This document shows, piece by piece, positions 1 through 9,400 of a stretch of DNA of 14,298 nt. The notes beneath the pieces were generated by a model. It saw only the letters and a list, made by a program, of their open reading frames with translations. It was not told the origin of the DNA and made no database searches. Every line of letters begins with the position of its first letter. Position 1 is the stretch's first letter. The position numbers and the translations under genes were made by a program. This stretch comes from an uncultured Bacteroides sp. (GTDB lineage: Bacteria; Bacteroidota; Bacteroidia; Bacteroidales; Bacteroidaceae), in the NCBI GenBank assembly GCA_905198575.1, contig CAJKDC010000075.1, forward strand, positions 1-14,298, read 5' to 3'.

Positions 1-27
1 GCCGATTCTATGTTTAATTTTAATTTA

Positions 28-45
28 TCGGTAAAAATTTACCGA
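28..45. repeat. Short perfect inverted repeat after the GH5-GH3 gene
   Basis: An 8-bp arm (TCGGTAAA) is followed by two bases and its exact complement. It lies about 38 nt past the stop codon of the GH5-GH3 gene in the direction of transcription. It could form the 3' end hairpin of the operon transcript, but no run of U follows on the minus strand (the next bases are A-rich), so it is not a convincing intrinsic terminator. Nothing else coding is visible in positions 1-82. Confidence 0.3.
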
Positions 46-82
46 AGTATTGTAATTTACAACCAAAATTAGAGAAACAAAA

Positions 83-3000
83 TCATTCTTTATACACAAA
101 ATCTACAATGTTTTTTGTATCCAGAGAAGAGCCTCCGATGTAAAGTCTAAATTTTCCAGGCTCAACTACCCAGTCGTGTGCTTTATCATCAAAAAACATC
201 AAAGCTTTTTTATTGATTCTAAAACATACTTCTTTTTCCTCACCGACCTGAAGCGTAATCTTTTGAAAATCTTTCAGCTCTTTCACCGGACGAAGTACGC
301 TACAAGCCTCATCACCTATATACAACTGTACAATTTCTTTGCCAGCTACAGAACCTATATTCTTAACGGTACACTTCACTTCGATAGTATCGTCACCTCT
401 TAGCTCTTTTGCTGATATTTGAGGTTTAGAATATTTGAACTGGGTATAACTCAATCCATAACCAAAAGGAAACAAAGGAGATATTTTTTTAGTATCATAC
501 CAACGATAACCCACTAGAATATCTTCCTTATATTCCTGACGGATACTATCTCCCGGATAACTGATTTCACCATAATAATGAGCCGGACAATCTTCCAACT
601 TAGCAGGATAAGTGAATGGTAATTTCCCACTTGGATTTACTTTACCCGAAATGACATCGGCTAATGCTTTTCCTCCTATCGAGCCAAGATACCACGACTG
701 TACCAAAGCAGGAACTTTATCCAACCAAGGCATATCAACGGCATTTCCGCTGGTAAGAACCAAAACCATTTTCTTATTAACTTCCAAAATACCGTTAATC
801 AAACGGTCCTGGCCATAAGGAAGCTGGAAGCTCAAACGGTCATTTCCTTCACAATCTTGCTGGAAATTCTTATTCAATCCTCCCATAAAGATAACCAAAT
901 CGGCATTCTTTGCGGCTGTAACGGCTTCCGAATATAAAGAATCCATGACTGCTTTCTCAACAGGCTCATCACGGTCGTACATGGGACGTCCTGCCATATA
1001 ACCTTGTGCAAATTCAATACAACCGATTCCAAATTCTTGTTGAAGTGCCTCTAACGGTGTAATTATCATCTTCGGTTTCAACTCGGATGAACCACCTCCC
1101 ATCATCAGATTACGCACAGCATTATCACCTACAACCAATATCTTTTTATATTGTCCCGGCTGGACTGGCAACAAAGCTTTTCCTCCAAATTTCTTTTCAT
1201 TCTTCAGCAATACAATACCTTCTGTAGCAATATTATAAGCGGTAGCATAATGCTTTTCATTACTCATTACTCCAAAACCTTTTTCACGGTTCATTGAAGT
1301 TCTGAATATCAAACGCAACACACGTGCAGCCTTATCATTCACGACCTCCATAGGTATTTTTCCTTCTTCAATCATTTTAAGATAATCACTCCCCAAGTAA
1401 TAAGCATCATATCCTTGATTCGAATTGGTGGTCAATCCATTAGTATAAGTACCCAATTCCAAATCCAAACCATACATTGCAGCTTCATACGTATCATGGG
1501 CAGCTCCCCAATCAGTTACCACACAACCGTCGTAATTCCATTCTCCTTTCAGGATATCATTATTCAACAATTTATTATGTGCAGCATGCGTACCTCTTAC
1601 TTTATTATAAGCTCCCATTATTGTCCACGAATGTCCCTCTTCGACGGCAGCCTTGAATGCAGGCAGATAAATTTCGTACAAGGCACGATCGCTCACATGC
1701 ACGTCAATATGATTACGCCACAATTCTTGATTGTTCAGCGCATAATGCTTTACACAAGCAGCCACCCCATTTTGTTGCACACCTTTTATATAAGGGACAC
1801 ACATCCGGGCAGCCAGATAAGGGTCTTCACCCATATATTCAAAGTTGCGTCCGTTCAATGGTGTTCTGTAAATATTGACACCCGGGCCCAACAGCACATT
1901 TTTATTTCGAAACAAAGCCTCTTCGCCTATAGCTTGTCCGTAATCTTCAGATAAAGATGTATTCCAGGTGGAAGCCAGACAAGTCAGTGCTGGGAATGCA
2001 GTACAACTGTCATTGGTCCAACCTGCATAATCCCAGCTATTCCAGCAAATTTCCGCCCGCACTCCGTGCGGACCATCCGAATACATTAATCCAGGAATAC
2101 CCAGTCGCGGACAACCAGGAGTACTAAACCGTCCGTCCGCATAGCTCAATCGAACTTTTTCCGCAAGGGTCATTCTACTCAAAGCGTCTGCTATTCGTTG
2201 CTCTACAGGCTTCGAATCATCCAAATATACAGGCATACCGATAACAATCTTTTTGTCACTTCCCGACATAAGCGTTTCTATCAATTGCTCTTTAAGCCTA
2301 CCCTCGGCGGTATAAATGCCAAATCCTCCTTTATAATCCCATTTGGCCCATGCTATGTTCATACGGTCAAACACATCTATGACATCAGTATACCACCTTA
2401 ATGCTTCTTCTTGAGGAGCCTTTTCATAGATACCAAATTCACCGCAATACAAATTCAGCCCCATCTCGTCTGCCACAGTTTTCGCCTTAATAAGAAAAGA
2501 AGCCAACGTTTCTTTATTCCATGGGAATAACCAGCGGGTTGCAATTTTCTTATCAGCCTCCGACAGCATCTGATATTCTTCCTTACTTACAAGATAGCCT
2601 GGATAATGAACACCACCGGCATAATTGCCAAATTCTGTCCAACTGGCTCTATAATGACTTAAAAGAAATGGTTCATAAAAATGACAGCTCAACAAGATAT
2701 TCGAATCTCCACGAGGCACTTCAAGGTATTTAAATGTATCTACACCTTGCCACATATTCGAACCGATTACAATCACCCGTTCTTTCTCGCTTGTACGAAT
2801 CACATTGTAAACTTTCTGAATCAGCTTATTCCAGTCGTCATGACTCGGCGCTGTAGGCTCATTCATAATTTCATAAGCAAGACCTGCTACAGGATACTGC
2901 CGGAGTTCCCGACTCAAGTCCTTCCAAAGCTGCATAAAGTGCTCCTGCTCTGACATATCGCTCCACAAACGATTCTGTTTACCTTCAAAGCCTGCATTAA

Positions 3001-3379
3001 AATAATGCGACTTTACGATATGAAGATCTACAATCACACGTAAGTCATTCTGCAATGCCCATCTGATTCCATTATGAAGACAAGCAAAAGCTGTAGCATT
3101 TTTTTCTCCATTTTCTTGCCACAAGACTTCCTCATCAACAGGCAAGCGCACATGATCAAAGCCATCTCTTGAGATTTGCATGAAATCGGCTTCATGCATA
3201 CCCTCTTCCATAGGCGGGCAGAAATCTCCTCGTTGAGACAACCAATGACTCAAATTAATTCCTCTTTTAATTTCAAACTGCTTTCCGATTGAAGCGTAAG
3301 TACCGACAGTCGAAACAAGAAGAAATATAGTAATAAAAATTTTTCGTCTCATATAATGTATATCTATTAGTTTGTGCAT
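83..3379 (-). CDS. Secreted two-domain glycoside hydrolase: GH5 fused to GH3 (beta-glucanase / beta-glucosidase)
   Basis: This 1098-residue protein joins two complete hydrolases. Residues about 11-29 form a Sec signal peptide with no lipobox cysteine, so a periplasmic location is inferred. Residues about 35-370 are a GH5 (clan A) barrel: RLP at 78-80, NEP at 173-175 with acid/base E174, H233 and Y235 in CHFYEP, nucleophile E314 in GEFG, and W347 in WAKWDYKGG. After a linker of only about 12 residues, a GH3 beta-glucosidase-type module starts near 383. It shows SDGPHGVR (434-441), GRNFEYMGEDP (510-520), KHYALNNQE (544-552), nucleophile D623 in VVTDW, and probable acid/base E844 in EGNDR. It ends in a fibronectin-III-like domain (about 1000-1090). 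There is no PA14 insertion. The gene is last in the operon, 112 nt after the binding-protein gene, with no promoter of its own seen. Translation may start at M1 or at M10 (codon 3350-3352); M10 gives the more typical signal peptide. Family assignments are firm. Glucan specificity is inferred, and I did not assign a GH5 subfamily. Confidence 0.93.
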   Translation of the reverse strand: MHKLIDIHYMRRKIFITIFLLVSTVGTYASIGKQFEIKRGINLSHWLSQRGDFCPPMEEGMHEADFMQISRDGFDHVRLPVDEEVLWQENGEKNATAFACLHNGIRWALQNDLRVIVDLHIVKSHYFNAGFEGKQNRLWSDMSEQEHFMQLWKDLSRELRQYPVAGLAYEIMNEPTAPSHDDWNKLIQKVYNVIRTSEKERVIVIGSNMWQGVDTFKYLEVPRGDSNILLSCHFYEPFLLSHYRASWTEFGNYAGGVHYPGYLVSKEEYQMLSEADKKIATRWLFPWNKETLASFLIKAKTVADEMGLNLYCGEFGIYEKAPQEEALRWYTDVIDVFDRMNIAWAKWDYKGGFGIYTAEGRLKEQLIETLMSGSDKKIVIGMPVYLDDSKPVEQRIADALSRMTLAEKVRLSYADGRFSTPGCPRLGIPGLMYSDGPHGVRAEICWNSWDYAGWTNDSCTAFPALTCLASTWNTSLSEDYGQAIGEEALFRNKNVLLGPGVNIYRTPLNGRNFEYMGEDPYLAARMCVPYIKGVQQNGVAACVKHYALNNQELWRNHIDVHVSDRALYEIYLPAFKAAVEEGHSWTIMGAYNKVRGTHAAHNKLLNNDILKGEWNYDGCVVTDWGAAHDTYEAAMYGLDLELGTYTNGLTTNSNQGYDAYYLGSDYLKMIEEGKIPMEVVNDKAARVLRLIFRTSMNREKGFGVMSNEKHYATAYNIATEGIVLLKNEKKFGGKALLPVQPGQYKKILVVGDNAVRNLMMGGGSSELKPKMIITPLEALQQEFGIGCIEFAQGYMAGRPMYDRDEPVEKAVMDSLYSEAVTAAKNADLVIFMGGLNKNFQQDCEGNDRLSFQLPYGQDRLINGILEVNKKMVLVLTSGNAVDMPWLDKVPALVQSWYLGSIGGKALADVISGKVNPSGKLPFTYPAKLEDCPAHYYGEISYPGDSIRQEYKEDILVGYRWYDTKKISPLFPFGYGLSYTQFKYSKPQISAKELRGDDTIEVKCTVKNIGSVAGKEIVQLYIGDEACSVLRPVKELKDFQKITLQVGEEKEVCFRINKKALMFFDDKAHDWVVEPGKFRLYIGGSSLDTKNIVDFVYKE

Positions 3380-3448
3380 ATCAGTTCCAGTTTGCTGAAG
3401 TTATCCCTAAAAACAATCTTTTAAAACCTGTAATTACCTGATAAAAGA

Positions 3449-3474
3449 TATATCTGTAGAGCCCCACAGATATA
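3449..3474 (-). promoter_or_regulatory. Intercistronic stem-loop between binding-protein and enzyme genes
   Basis: Perfect 9-bp arms (TATATCTGT and ACAGATATA) flank an 8-nt loop. On the transcribed strand the hairpin is followed by TCTTTTATC, a short and imperfect T-rich tract. It begins 18 nt after the stop of the glycan-binding lipoprotein gene and ends 70 nt before the enzyme start. It could be a partial terminator, or an mRNA-processing or stabilising hairpin that makes the surface proteins more abundant than the enzyme. Its function is inferred; the pairing is seen directly. Confidence 0.45.
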
Positions 3475-3491
3475 CTCTCACCATAATCCTC

Positions 3492-4745
3492 TTATTCGAC
3501 TGAAACTTTATCTACATAAAAACCATGTCCTACACAAAGGAATCCATCTTCCGACTGAATCTTAGACAAGACTTCCTGAGTCAATATAACTTCTACAACA
3601 CCATCCTCTGTTACATCTGTAACTGCAGTTCCCGGAAGATCGTTCCAATAACCTGTTGTAGTACGAATTTGATGATATGTTGCTTCTGGAGCAATCGAAT
3701 AACTGATACACAGTTTACTTCCCGGTATCAGTGCACTGAACTGATCTGCCGGAATCAGATTAAATGTTTTGTTTGGGTCACCATCTGCCAAATCCCATGA
3801 TACATAATGATGTCCTTCCCAAAGAATAACTCCAGAAATAACTGCGAACGAAACTTCATTTACCAATTCACCATTATTATAAAACAAAACTTCATTACCA
3901 TCCGAAAGACCTTTCAAAGTATATTCCCCATCGGCCATATCAGGGCAAACCAGCACAATTTCCGAATCACTTTTGCTTACAAAATCTGAAACAGCCTGTC
4001 TGTTTAATTCGAACGAAGTTATCTTATCAAGATTCAGACCGGTCATTACCCATTCTGCATTCGAAGTTGCATGATTAAATCCGGCTGTAATAACAGGACT
4101 ACTTACTACACGAATCATATTGGCACCATATCTTGCACCATCAGTACCCAACAAGCTGATGCGATACTGTCCATCAGCAAGTCCGTCTGGAATCACATAC
4201 TCCAAACAGTCTCCATCTTCCGTAGTACTATAACTTATAACTGTAGCAGTAGTTTCCCCAATAGCTACACCTGTTACATCCTTCAAATTGATTCCGTACA
4301 AGCGAGCAGACGAACCAGCAACAACAATACGTTCTATTCCCTGTTCTTCCGACCAAGGTTCTCCCTCGAGGGGAGTAACTACAACATTTGCTTCTCTATA
4401 AGTAGACTTTCCGGCAGTAGTAGTAGCAACTACCTTCAAATGATAAGTACCTGCTTCCAGTGCAATATCAATAGAATTTCCTGTGCAAACCTGTTCTCCA
4501 TCAATTTCCCAGGTAACTTCTGTATAATCGGATGGAGTAACGGTTAAATCCATTTTAAAATTAGCACCATGGCTAATCTGCGATATAGTAGGTAATTCCC
4601 CATTCACACGGTCTGGGAAAAGAGGGTCCAAAATCATCGGATTATCCTCTGGACTAATTGTAGCAAATGGGTCTTCTTCACTACAAGAAGTATTAACTGC
4701 GCCCATTGCAAAAGCTGCAAACAGCATTAAATATATTCTTTTCAT
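3492..4745 (-). CDS. Surface glycan-binding lipoprotein (SGBP) with PKD-like and IPT/TIG-like domains
   Basis: This 417-residue outer-membrane lipoprotein has a signal peptide ending in the lipobox NTSC, with lipidated C21. SEED follows directly, an acidic stretch like the lipoprotein export signals that send Bacteroidetes lipoproteins to the cell surface. After a short linker come a PKD/Ig-like domain (about 50-125) and two IPT/TIG-like beta-sandwich repeats (about 135-215 and 217-303, each with a GLN-L or G-NL-type turn and a DG-Y motif near the end). A C-terminal domain (about 304-417) starts ILWEGHHYVSWD and carries tryptophans and aromatics (W309, W317, Y366, W367), a pattern seen in the C-terminal ligand-binding domain of PUL-encoded SGBPs. 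The position right after the susD homologue (22-nt gap) is the standard place for an SGBP. No catalytic motif is seen. Domain boundaries are estimated by eye. The ligand is unknown, with beta-glucan inferred from the neighbouring enzyme. Confidence 0.82.
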   Translation of the reverse strand: MKRIYLMLFAAFAMGAVNTSCSEEDPFATISPEDNPMILDPLFPDRVNGELPTISQISHGANFKMDLTVTPSDYTEVTWEIDGEQVCTGNSIDIALEAGTYHLKVVATTTAGKSTYREANVVVTPLEGEPWSEEQGIERIVVAGSSARLYGINLKDVTGVAIGETTATVISYSTTEDGDCLEYVIPDGLADGQYRISLLGTDGARYGANMIRVVSSPVITAGFNHATSNAEWVMTGLNLDKITSFELNRQAVSDFVSKSDSEIVLVCPDMADGEYTLKGLSDGNEVLFYNNGELVNEVSFAVISGVILWEGHHYVSWDLADGDPNKTFNLIPADQFSALIPGSKLCISYSIAPEATYHQIRTTTGYWNDLPGTAVTDVTEDGVVEVILTQEVLSKIQSEDGFLCVGHGFYVDKVSVE

Positions 4746-4767
4746 AGATTCTTTTTTTTAAGTTACA

Positions 4768-6444
4768 TTAATTTGCTGAATCCCACCATACACGATTGTA
4801 CCAGCTATCTTCACCACCCATTCTTTGGACAGCTTCATCATAATTAGCTTTATTGTAGGAAGATTCCAATATTGGATAACACAATCTTACAGGTATTTCC
4901 TGCCCGTCTGTCAGATATTGTCCAAATCCATATTCAGCAGGCGACTTAAGTTCCGGATAGCCCGAGCGTCTGATATTAGCCCAGCATTCTGCCGGATTCA
5001 AGAAATGAAGCAACCAAGCTTGGGTATTGATTGATTTCAGTTTCTGAACATCCGTATATCCAATAGGATTGTTGGCATAATAAGCATCAAACTCTGCATC
5101 CGTAATTTCTTCACAATCATAATGTGCAGAAAGGAAAGCCATAGCTTCTCTTACACCGGTTTTATAATAGTCCTCTACTGAAGACGAACCCACATTCCAT
5201 CCTTTCAGTTTCGCTTCCGCCAACAAGAACATAACCTCCGAATAGGTCATGACTACCCCAGGATTATCGCTCATCAGGAAAGTAGTTGCCAGTTTAGGCT
5301 CCACCTCACGAGTTACTGAATAAATGATATCCGGATTATTTTCTGCCATAGCTTTCAATATATCACTATCATACCCAGTCGGCCATGGCTCCCATGAATA
5401 TCCACCCGGCACACAAGGCTGAAAAGCAATACCTTTTTCCAGCATTTCATCAGTCAAATCAATACGGTTATCAGGACTAGTCGTACTCATCAGTCCGTCA
5501 TAATAGCAACGTGCAATTCTGAAAGTACGTGGGTCATTGGTCTCATACATCTGATTGAAGAAAGTAGAACACAAGTAAGTCGGGTTATTTGCCGGATCAT
5601 TACCATAAAGAAGTTTAGCAAATGCATTTCCTCGATAGTCAGAATATGATTCGGAACCAAAGCTGTAAGAAACTTCCATATAATTAATCATGGCATCATC
5701 GTCTGCACTGGTAAAGATACCTCCATCAACAGTCAAAGCATTTTCAAATTCTGCCTGTGCTTTCTGTGGGTCGACATTCGAGATACGCATGGCAAAACGC
5801 AAGCGGAGTGAATTAGCAAATTTCTTCCATTTGGTAACATCACCATCATAGATAACATCTCCAGTAATTGCATCTTTCGAAGGGTCCAACTGTTCGGCAG
5901 CCTTCGACAAGACTGTAAAGAAATCGTAGTAGATATCTTTCTGTTCATCATATTTCGGATTAAAAATACTCTCAAGGTATCCTTTACCAGCTTCACTGTA
6001 CGGAACATCTCCATATAGGTCAGTAATAACAGACATGATATACACCTTATAGATATTCAACACGGCGTTTATGTTAGTTTTTGCAGGGTCATCCTTTGTA
6101 CGATATTCCGCATCCACCAAGTTGGCAATCTGTCCTGTATACCCCAGCGTCCACCAATATCCCATCACATCATTATTGATAGTATGACGTCCACCGTAGT
6201 TCGTCGTATTCCAGCATCCCATGAATTGCTGGTTAAAAGCACTCAGATAACTGCGGTAAATTTCTACCAAATCCAATCTTCCGTATGTTTGCAACTGAGC
6301 AGTAGTAAGCTGAGCATTAGGGTCAATTACATCGGCTTTAGACGGGTCGGTATTCAAATCTTCCATATAACTGTCACTACAAGCCCCCATAAAAGAAGTA
6401 CATGCAGTCAGCATCAATGCTATAATTGATTTATTGTATTTCAT
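4768..6444 (-). CDS. SusD/RagB-family nutrient-binding outer-membrane lipoprotein
   Basis: This 558-residue protein is the surface lid and glycan-binding partner of the SusC-like transporter encoded just upstream. The signal peptide ends in the lipobox MGAC, with lipidated C22, followed by SDSYMEDLNTDP, the typical SusD-family start. Other family hallmarks are TDLYGDVPYSEA (141-152), the helical DVTKWKKFANSLRLRFAMR (202-220), TYSEVMFLLAEAKLKGW (400-416), NPAECWANIRRSGYPEL (483-499) and a C-terminal VWWD (552-555). The pattern resembles the SusD-like_2 branch more than the original starch SusD. Aromatic clusters such as GYSWEPWP (348-355) may contribute to the sugar site, but this cannot be confirmed from sequence. 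The gene starts 14 nt after the susC-like stop, so the two are almost certainly co-transcribed. Length is normal for the family. Confidence 0.95.
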   Translation of the reverse strand: MKYNKSIIALMLTACTSFMGACSDSYMEDLNTDPSKADVIDPNAQLTTAQLQTYGRLDLVEIYRSYLSAFNQQFMGCWNTTNYGGRHTINNDVMGYWWTLGYTGQIANLVDAEYRTKDDPAKTNINAVLNIYKVYIMSVITDLYGDVPYSEAGKGYLESIFNPKYDEQKDIYYDFFTVLSKAAEQLDPSKDAITGDVIYDGDVTKWKKFANSLRLRFAMRISNVDPQKAQAEFENALTVDGGIFTSADDDAMINYMEVSYSFGSESYSDYRGNAFAKLLYGNDPANNPTYLCSTFFNQMYETNDPRTFRIARCYYDGLMSTTSPDNRIDLTDEMLEKGIAFQPCVPGGYSWEPWPTGYDSDILKAMAENNPDIIYSVTREVEPKLATTFLMSDNPGVVMTYSEVMFLLAEAKLKGWNVGSSSVEDYYKTGVREAMAFLSAHYDCEEITDAEFDAYYANNPIGYTDVQKLKSINTQAWLLHFLNPAECWANIRRSGYPELKSPAEYGFGQYLTDGQEIPVRLCYPILESSYNKANYDEAVQRMGGEDSWYNRVWWDSAN

Positions 6445-6458
6445 AGGTTTTAATAATA

Positions 6459-9400
6459 TTAGAATTTGACACTTATATTAAATCCATAACTACGGCGTGA
6501 AGGAAGCGAACCATATTCAAGTCCCATACCGGTTGTATTGTTATAGTTAGAATCCGGATCGATGTTCGGTATATTTTTATACACAATAAACGGATTGCGT
6601 GCCACGAATGATACAGTCATGTTATCAATTACGCCTTTAAACAATTTATTCGGAACTCTATAACTCAATGTAAGCTCACGGCACTTTACATAAGAATTGT
6701 CGTAAATAAACATTGAAGGAGCATTTCGGCAGACACTCATCCAGTAATCTTCCGGATTGATATAAATATCATTTTCACGATAGGTACCATCACCGTTATC
6801 AATCACTCCCGGAGCGATGAAACCACCTGTCGGGGTCCAATCCGGCGAACCTTTAGGTATACCAGCTGCTTTACGTTGTTCCTCAGAGTGATACCATTCT
6901 TCACGTCCCTGCAATGTCTCAAGACTTTTTCCTGATTCATACGCTGCACGAGCAGACATAGAATAAAGGTCCGCACCAACTTTCACATCAAATACAGCCG
7001 ATAAAGACAAATCCTTATATGTAAGAGTTGTAACAAGACCACCCGTCCAATCCCACGAAGCATTTCCAAGCACATGATTTGTTTTATCATACATCGGCAA
7101 TCCGGTAGCCGCATCAATCAAAATATCTCCGTTCTCATTTCGTTTAAAATCAGGACCTATGATAGAACCATAGTTTTCGCCCACCTTAGCTGCTACTTGC
7201 ACATCCAGCCAGGAAGCCTTTTCAAGTTCAAACATATCCATACCGTCCACCAGCTTCTTCACCTTATTACTGTTCTTAGAGAAGTTCAGGTTTACATCCC
7301 ATGAAAAATCTTTAGCCTGGATAACACGAGTATTCAAAGCAATCTCAACACCCTTATTCTCAATTTCACCCGCATTGATCAAACGATAATTATATCCGGT
7401 AGCCCACGAGCTGGCCATACCCATAATCTGGTCCCTGCTGACCTGAGAATAATAAGTAAAGTCTAAGCCAATACGATTATTCAAAAATTTAGTTTCCAAA
7501 CCTAATTCAAAAGAATTAGTACGGGTAGGTTTCAAGTCCTTATTAGGTACTGTATTATTATTAATGTAACCTATTGTAAAACCTGGATATGTATATTTTG
7601 ATTTTGTATAAACCAATCCAAGCTGATAGGGATTGGTATCACTACCAACTTGTGCCCAAGACATACGGATTTTACCATAAGGCAAAATACTTTTATTTTT
7701 AAGCAGTTCTGAGAAGATAAAGCTACCCGAGAACGACGGATACACGTAAATATTATTATTTAATGGCAACGTAGATGACTGATCTGCACGCAGTGTCGCA
7801 TCGAAATAAAGCATGTGTTTCCATCCCAGATTAACTGCTCCATAAGCCGAATTAATCTGCTTGCGATAAGTATTCTGTTCTACACTTATCTCATTAAAAC
7901 TCAACAATGCTATAACATCACGGATTTGCATATCCTGTGCTGTAGTTACGGTAGTAAGATTATCTACCTTAAACATATTTGCTCCCAACGTTCCGCTAAA
8001 ATCAAAATCTCCCCAACTATTGTTATAGAGTGCCAACAATTCAAAGTTATACATTTTATTATCGAAACGACTATTCTGCAAACGTCCGGCTTCAAAACCC
8101 GGAGTTGTGGGAGCCTGGAAATCCTCAAAGGTAAACCAGTTCATTTCAGTACCCAGCGTACCTTGCAACTTAAGATGAGGAGTAATATTCCAAATAGCCT
8201 TCCCGTTCAATCGAAACTGATCTTTCTTGGAGGTATTTTCGTTTTTATAAATGCTCCAGTAAGGATTGACATTATATGGGTCCATACCATTCCAATTGCT
8301 ATACTCGCCATTTTCGTCCTGGTAAGTTTTCAACCATGCTTGGTCGTAAGTAGTAGCCAGTGTCATCAAGTTCTTTCCAACATTGGCCTTACTGTCGCCC
8401 ACAGCCGGACGATTCTTTACATCCTCACGGATATAATTTGCACTGAAATCAACATCAACTTTTCCCAAAGATGTATTAGCGCGAAGTGTAAAGTTATTAC
8501 GGCTCATATTAGTTTCCGGAACAATATCACGGTTTCTCATATCCGTATAAGAAAAACGAATACCTGACTTACCATTACTTGAACTGATAGTTGCCGTATT
8601 GGTAGCAGTAAGACCTGTACGGAAAAATCCGGAAGTATTATTAGGAATTATTAGATAAGGACGTTCTACTCCATCAAAATATTTCAGCATATTGCTGCCA
8701 TCTGCCTTCGGTCCCCAGCTTTTATTGGTATTCGAAACAGCATCAATACTATAGGTACCATTACTTCCCATACCGTAAACCTGCTGCAAATCATTCCATT
8801 TTGATAATTGAGTATCGACCGTGAAAGTTCCATTATATTCTACACTGTATTTCTCTTTACCATCGGCTTTTTTGGTAGTGATAAGAATAACACCATGACT
8901 AGCACGGCTACCATACAATGCCGAAGCTGCAGGACCTTTCAATACGGATATGTTTTCAATATCATCCGGATTAATGCTTGAAATACCATCACCCAAATCG
9001 TAACCTCCAAAAGTTCCTGCACTACCGTAATTGGTATTATCCAAAGGTACACCGTCTATAACGTACAACGGCTGGTTGTTGCCCGTCATTTCTGTACTAC
9101 CACGCAAGATTACACGGGTAGAACCAGAAGGTCCGCTGGCGGTCTGGCTGACAACAAGTCCCGGTACACGACCTGCCATTGAGTTGATGACATTGGTTTC
9201 TTTCGCTTTTGTAAGCGCTTCACCTTTTACTTCAGCTACACCATATCCCAAAGCTTTACGTTCTCTCTTGATACCCAAAGCAGTTACTACAACCTCGCTC
9301 AACATCTGATTATCTTCTTCCAAAGAAATCTTCATAGGCTGTTTGGTAGCCTTTACCTCTTTAGAAGTATAGCCTACATAACTTATCACCAAAATAGATC

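Noticed and set aside
1415..1954. 179-codon plus-strand open frame opposite the GH3 part of the enzyme gene
   Set aside because: Antisense to conserved GH3 motifs, of low-complexity composition and without a domain; the GH3 frame explains the sequence.
4071..4547. 158-codon plus-strand open frame opposite the binding-protein gene
   Set aside because: Ser/Thr/Asn/Ile-rich shadow translation; the opposite strand has a clear lipoprotein with signal peptide and stop.
7815..8567. 250-codon plus-strand open frame opposite the susC-like gene
   Set aside because: It lies wholly antisense to a well-conserved transporter gene, and its translation is Ile/Ser/Thr/Cys-rich with no recognisable domain: a shadow of codon bias.
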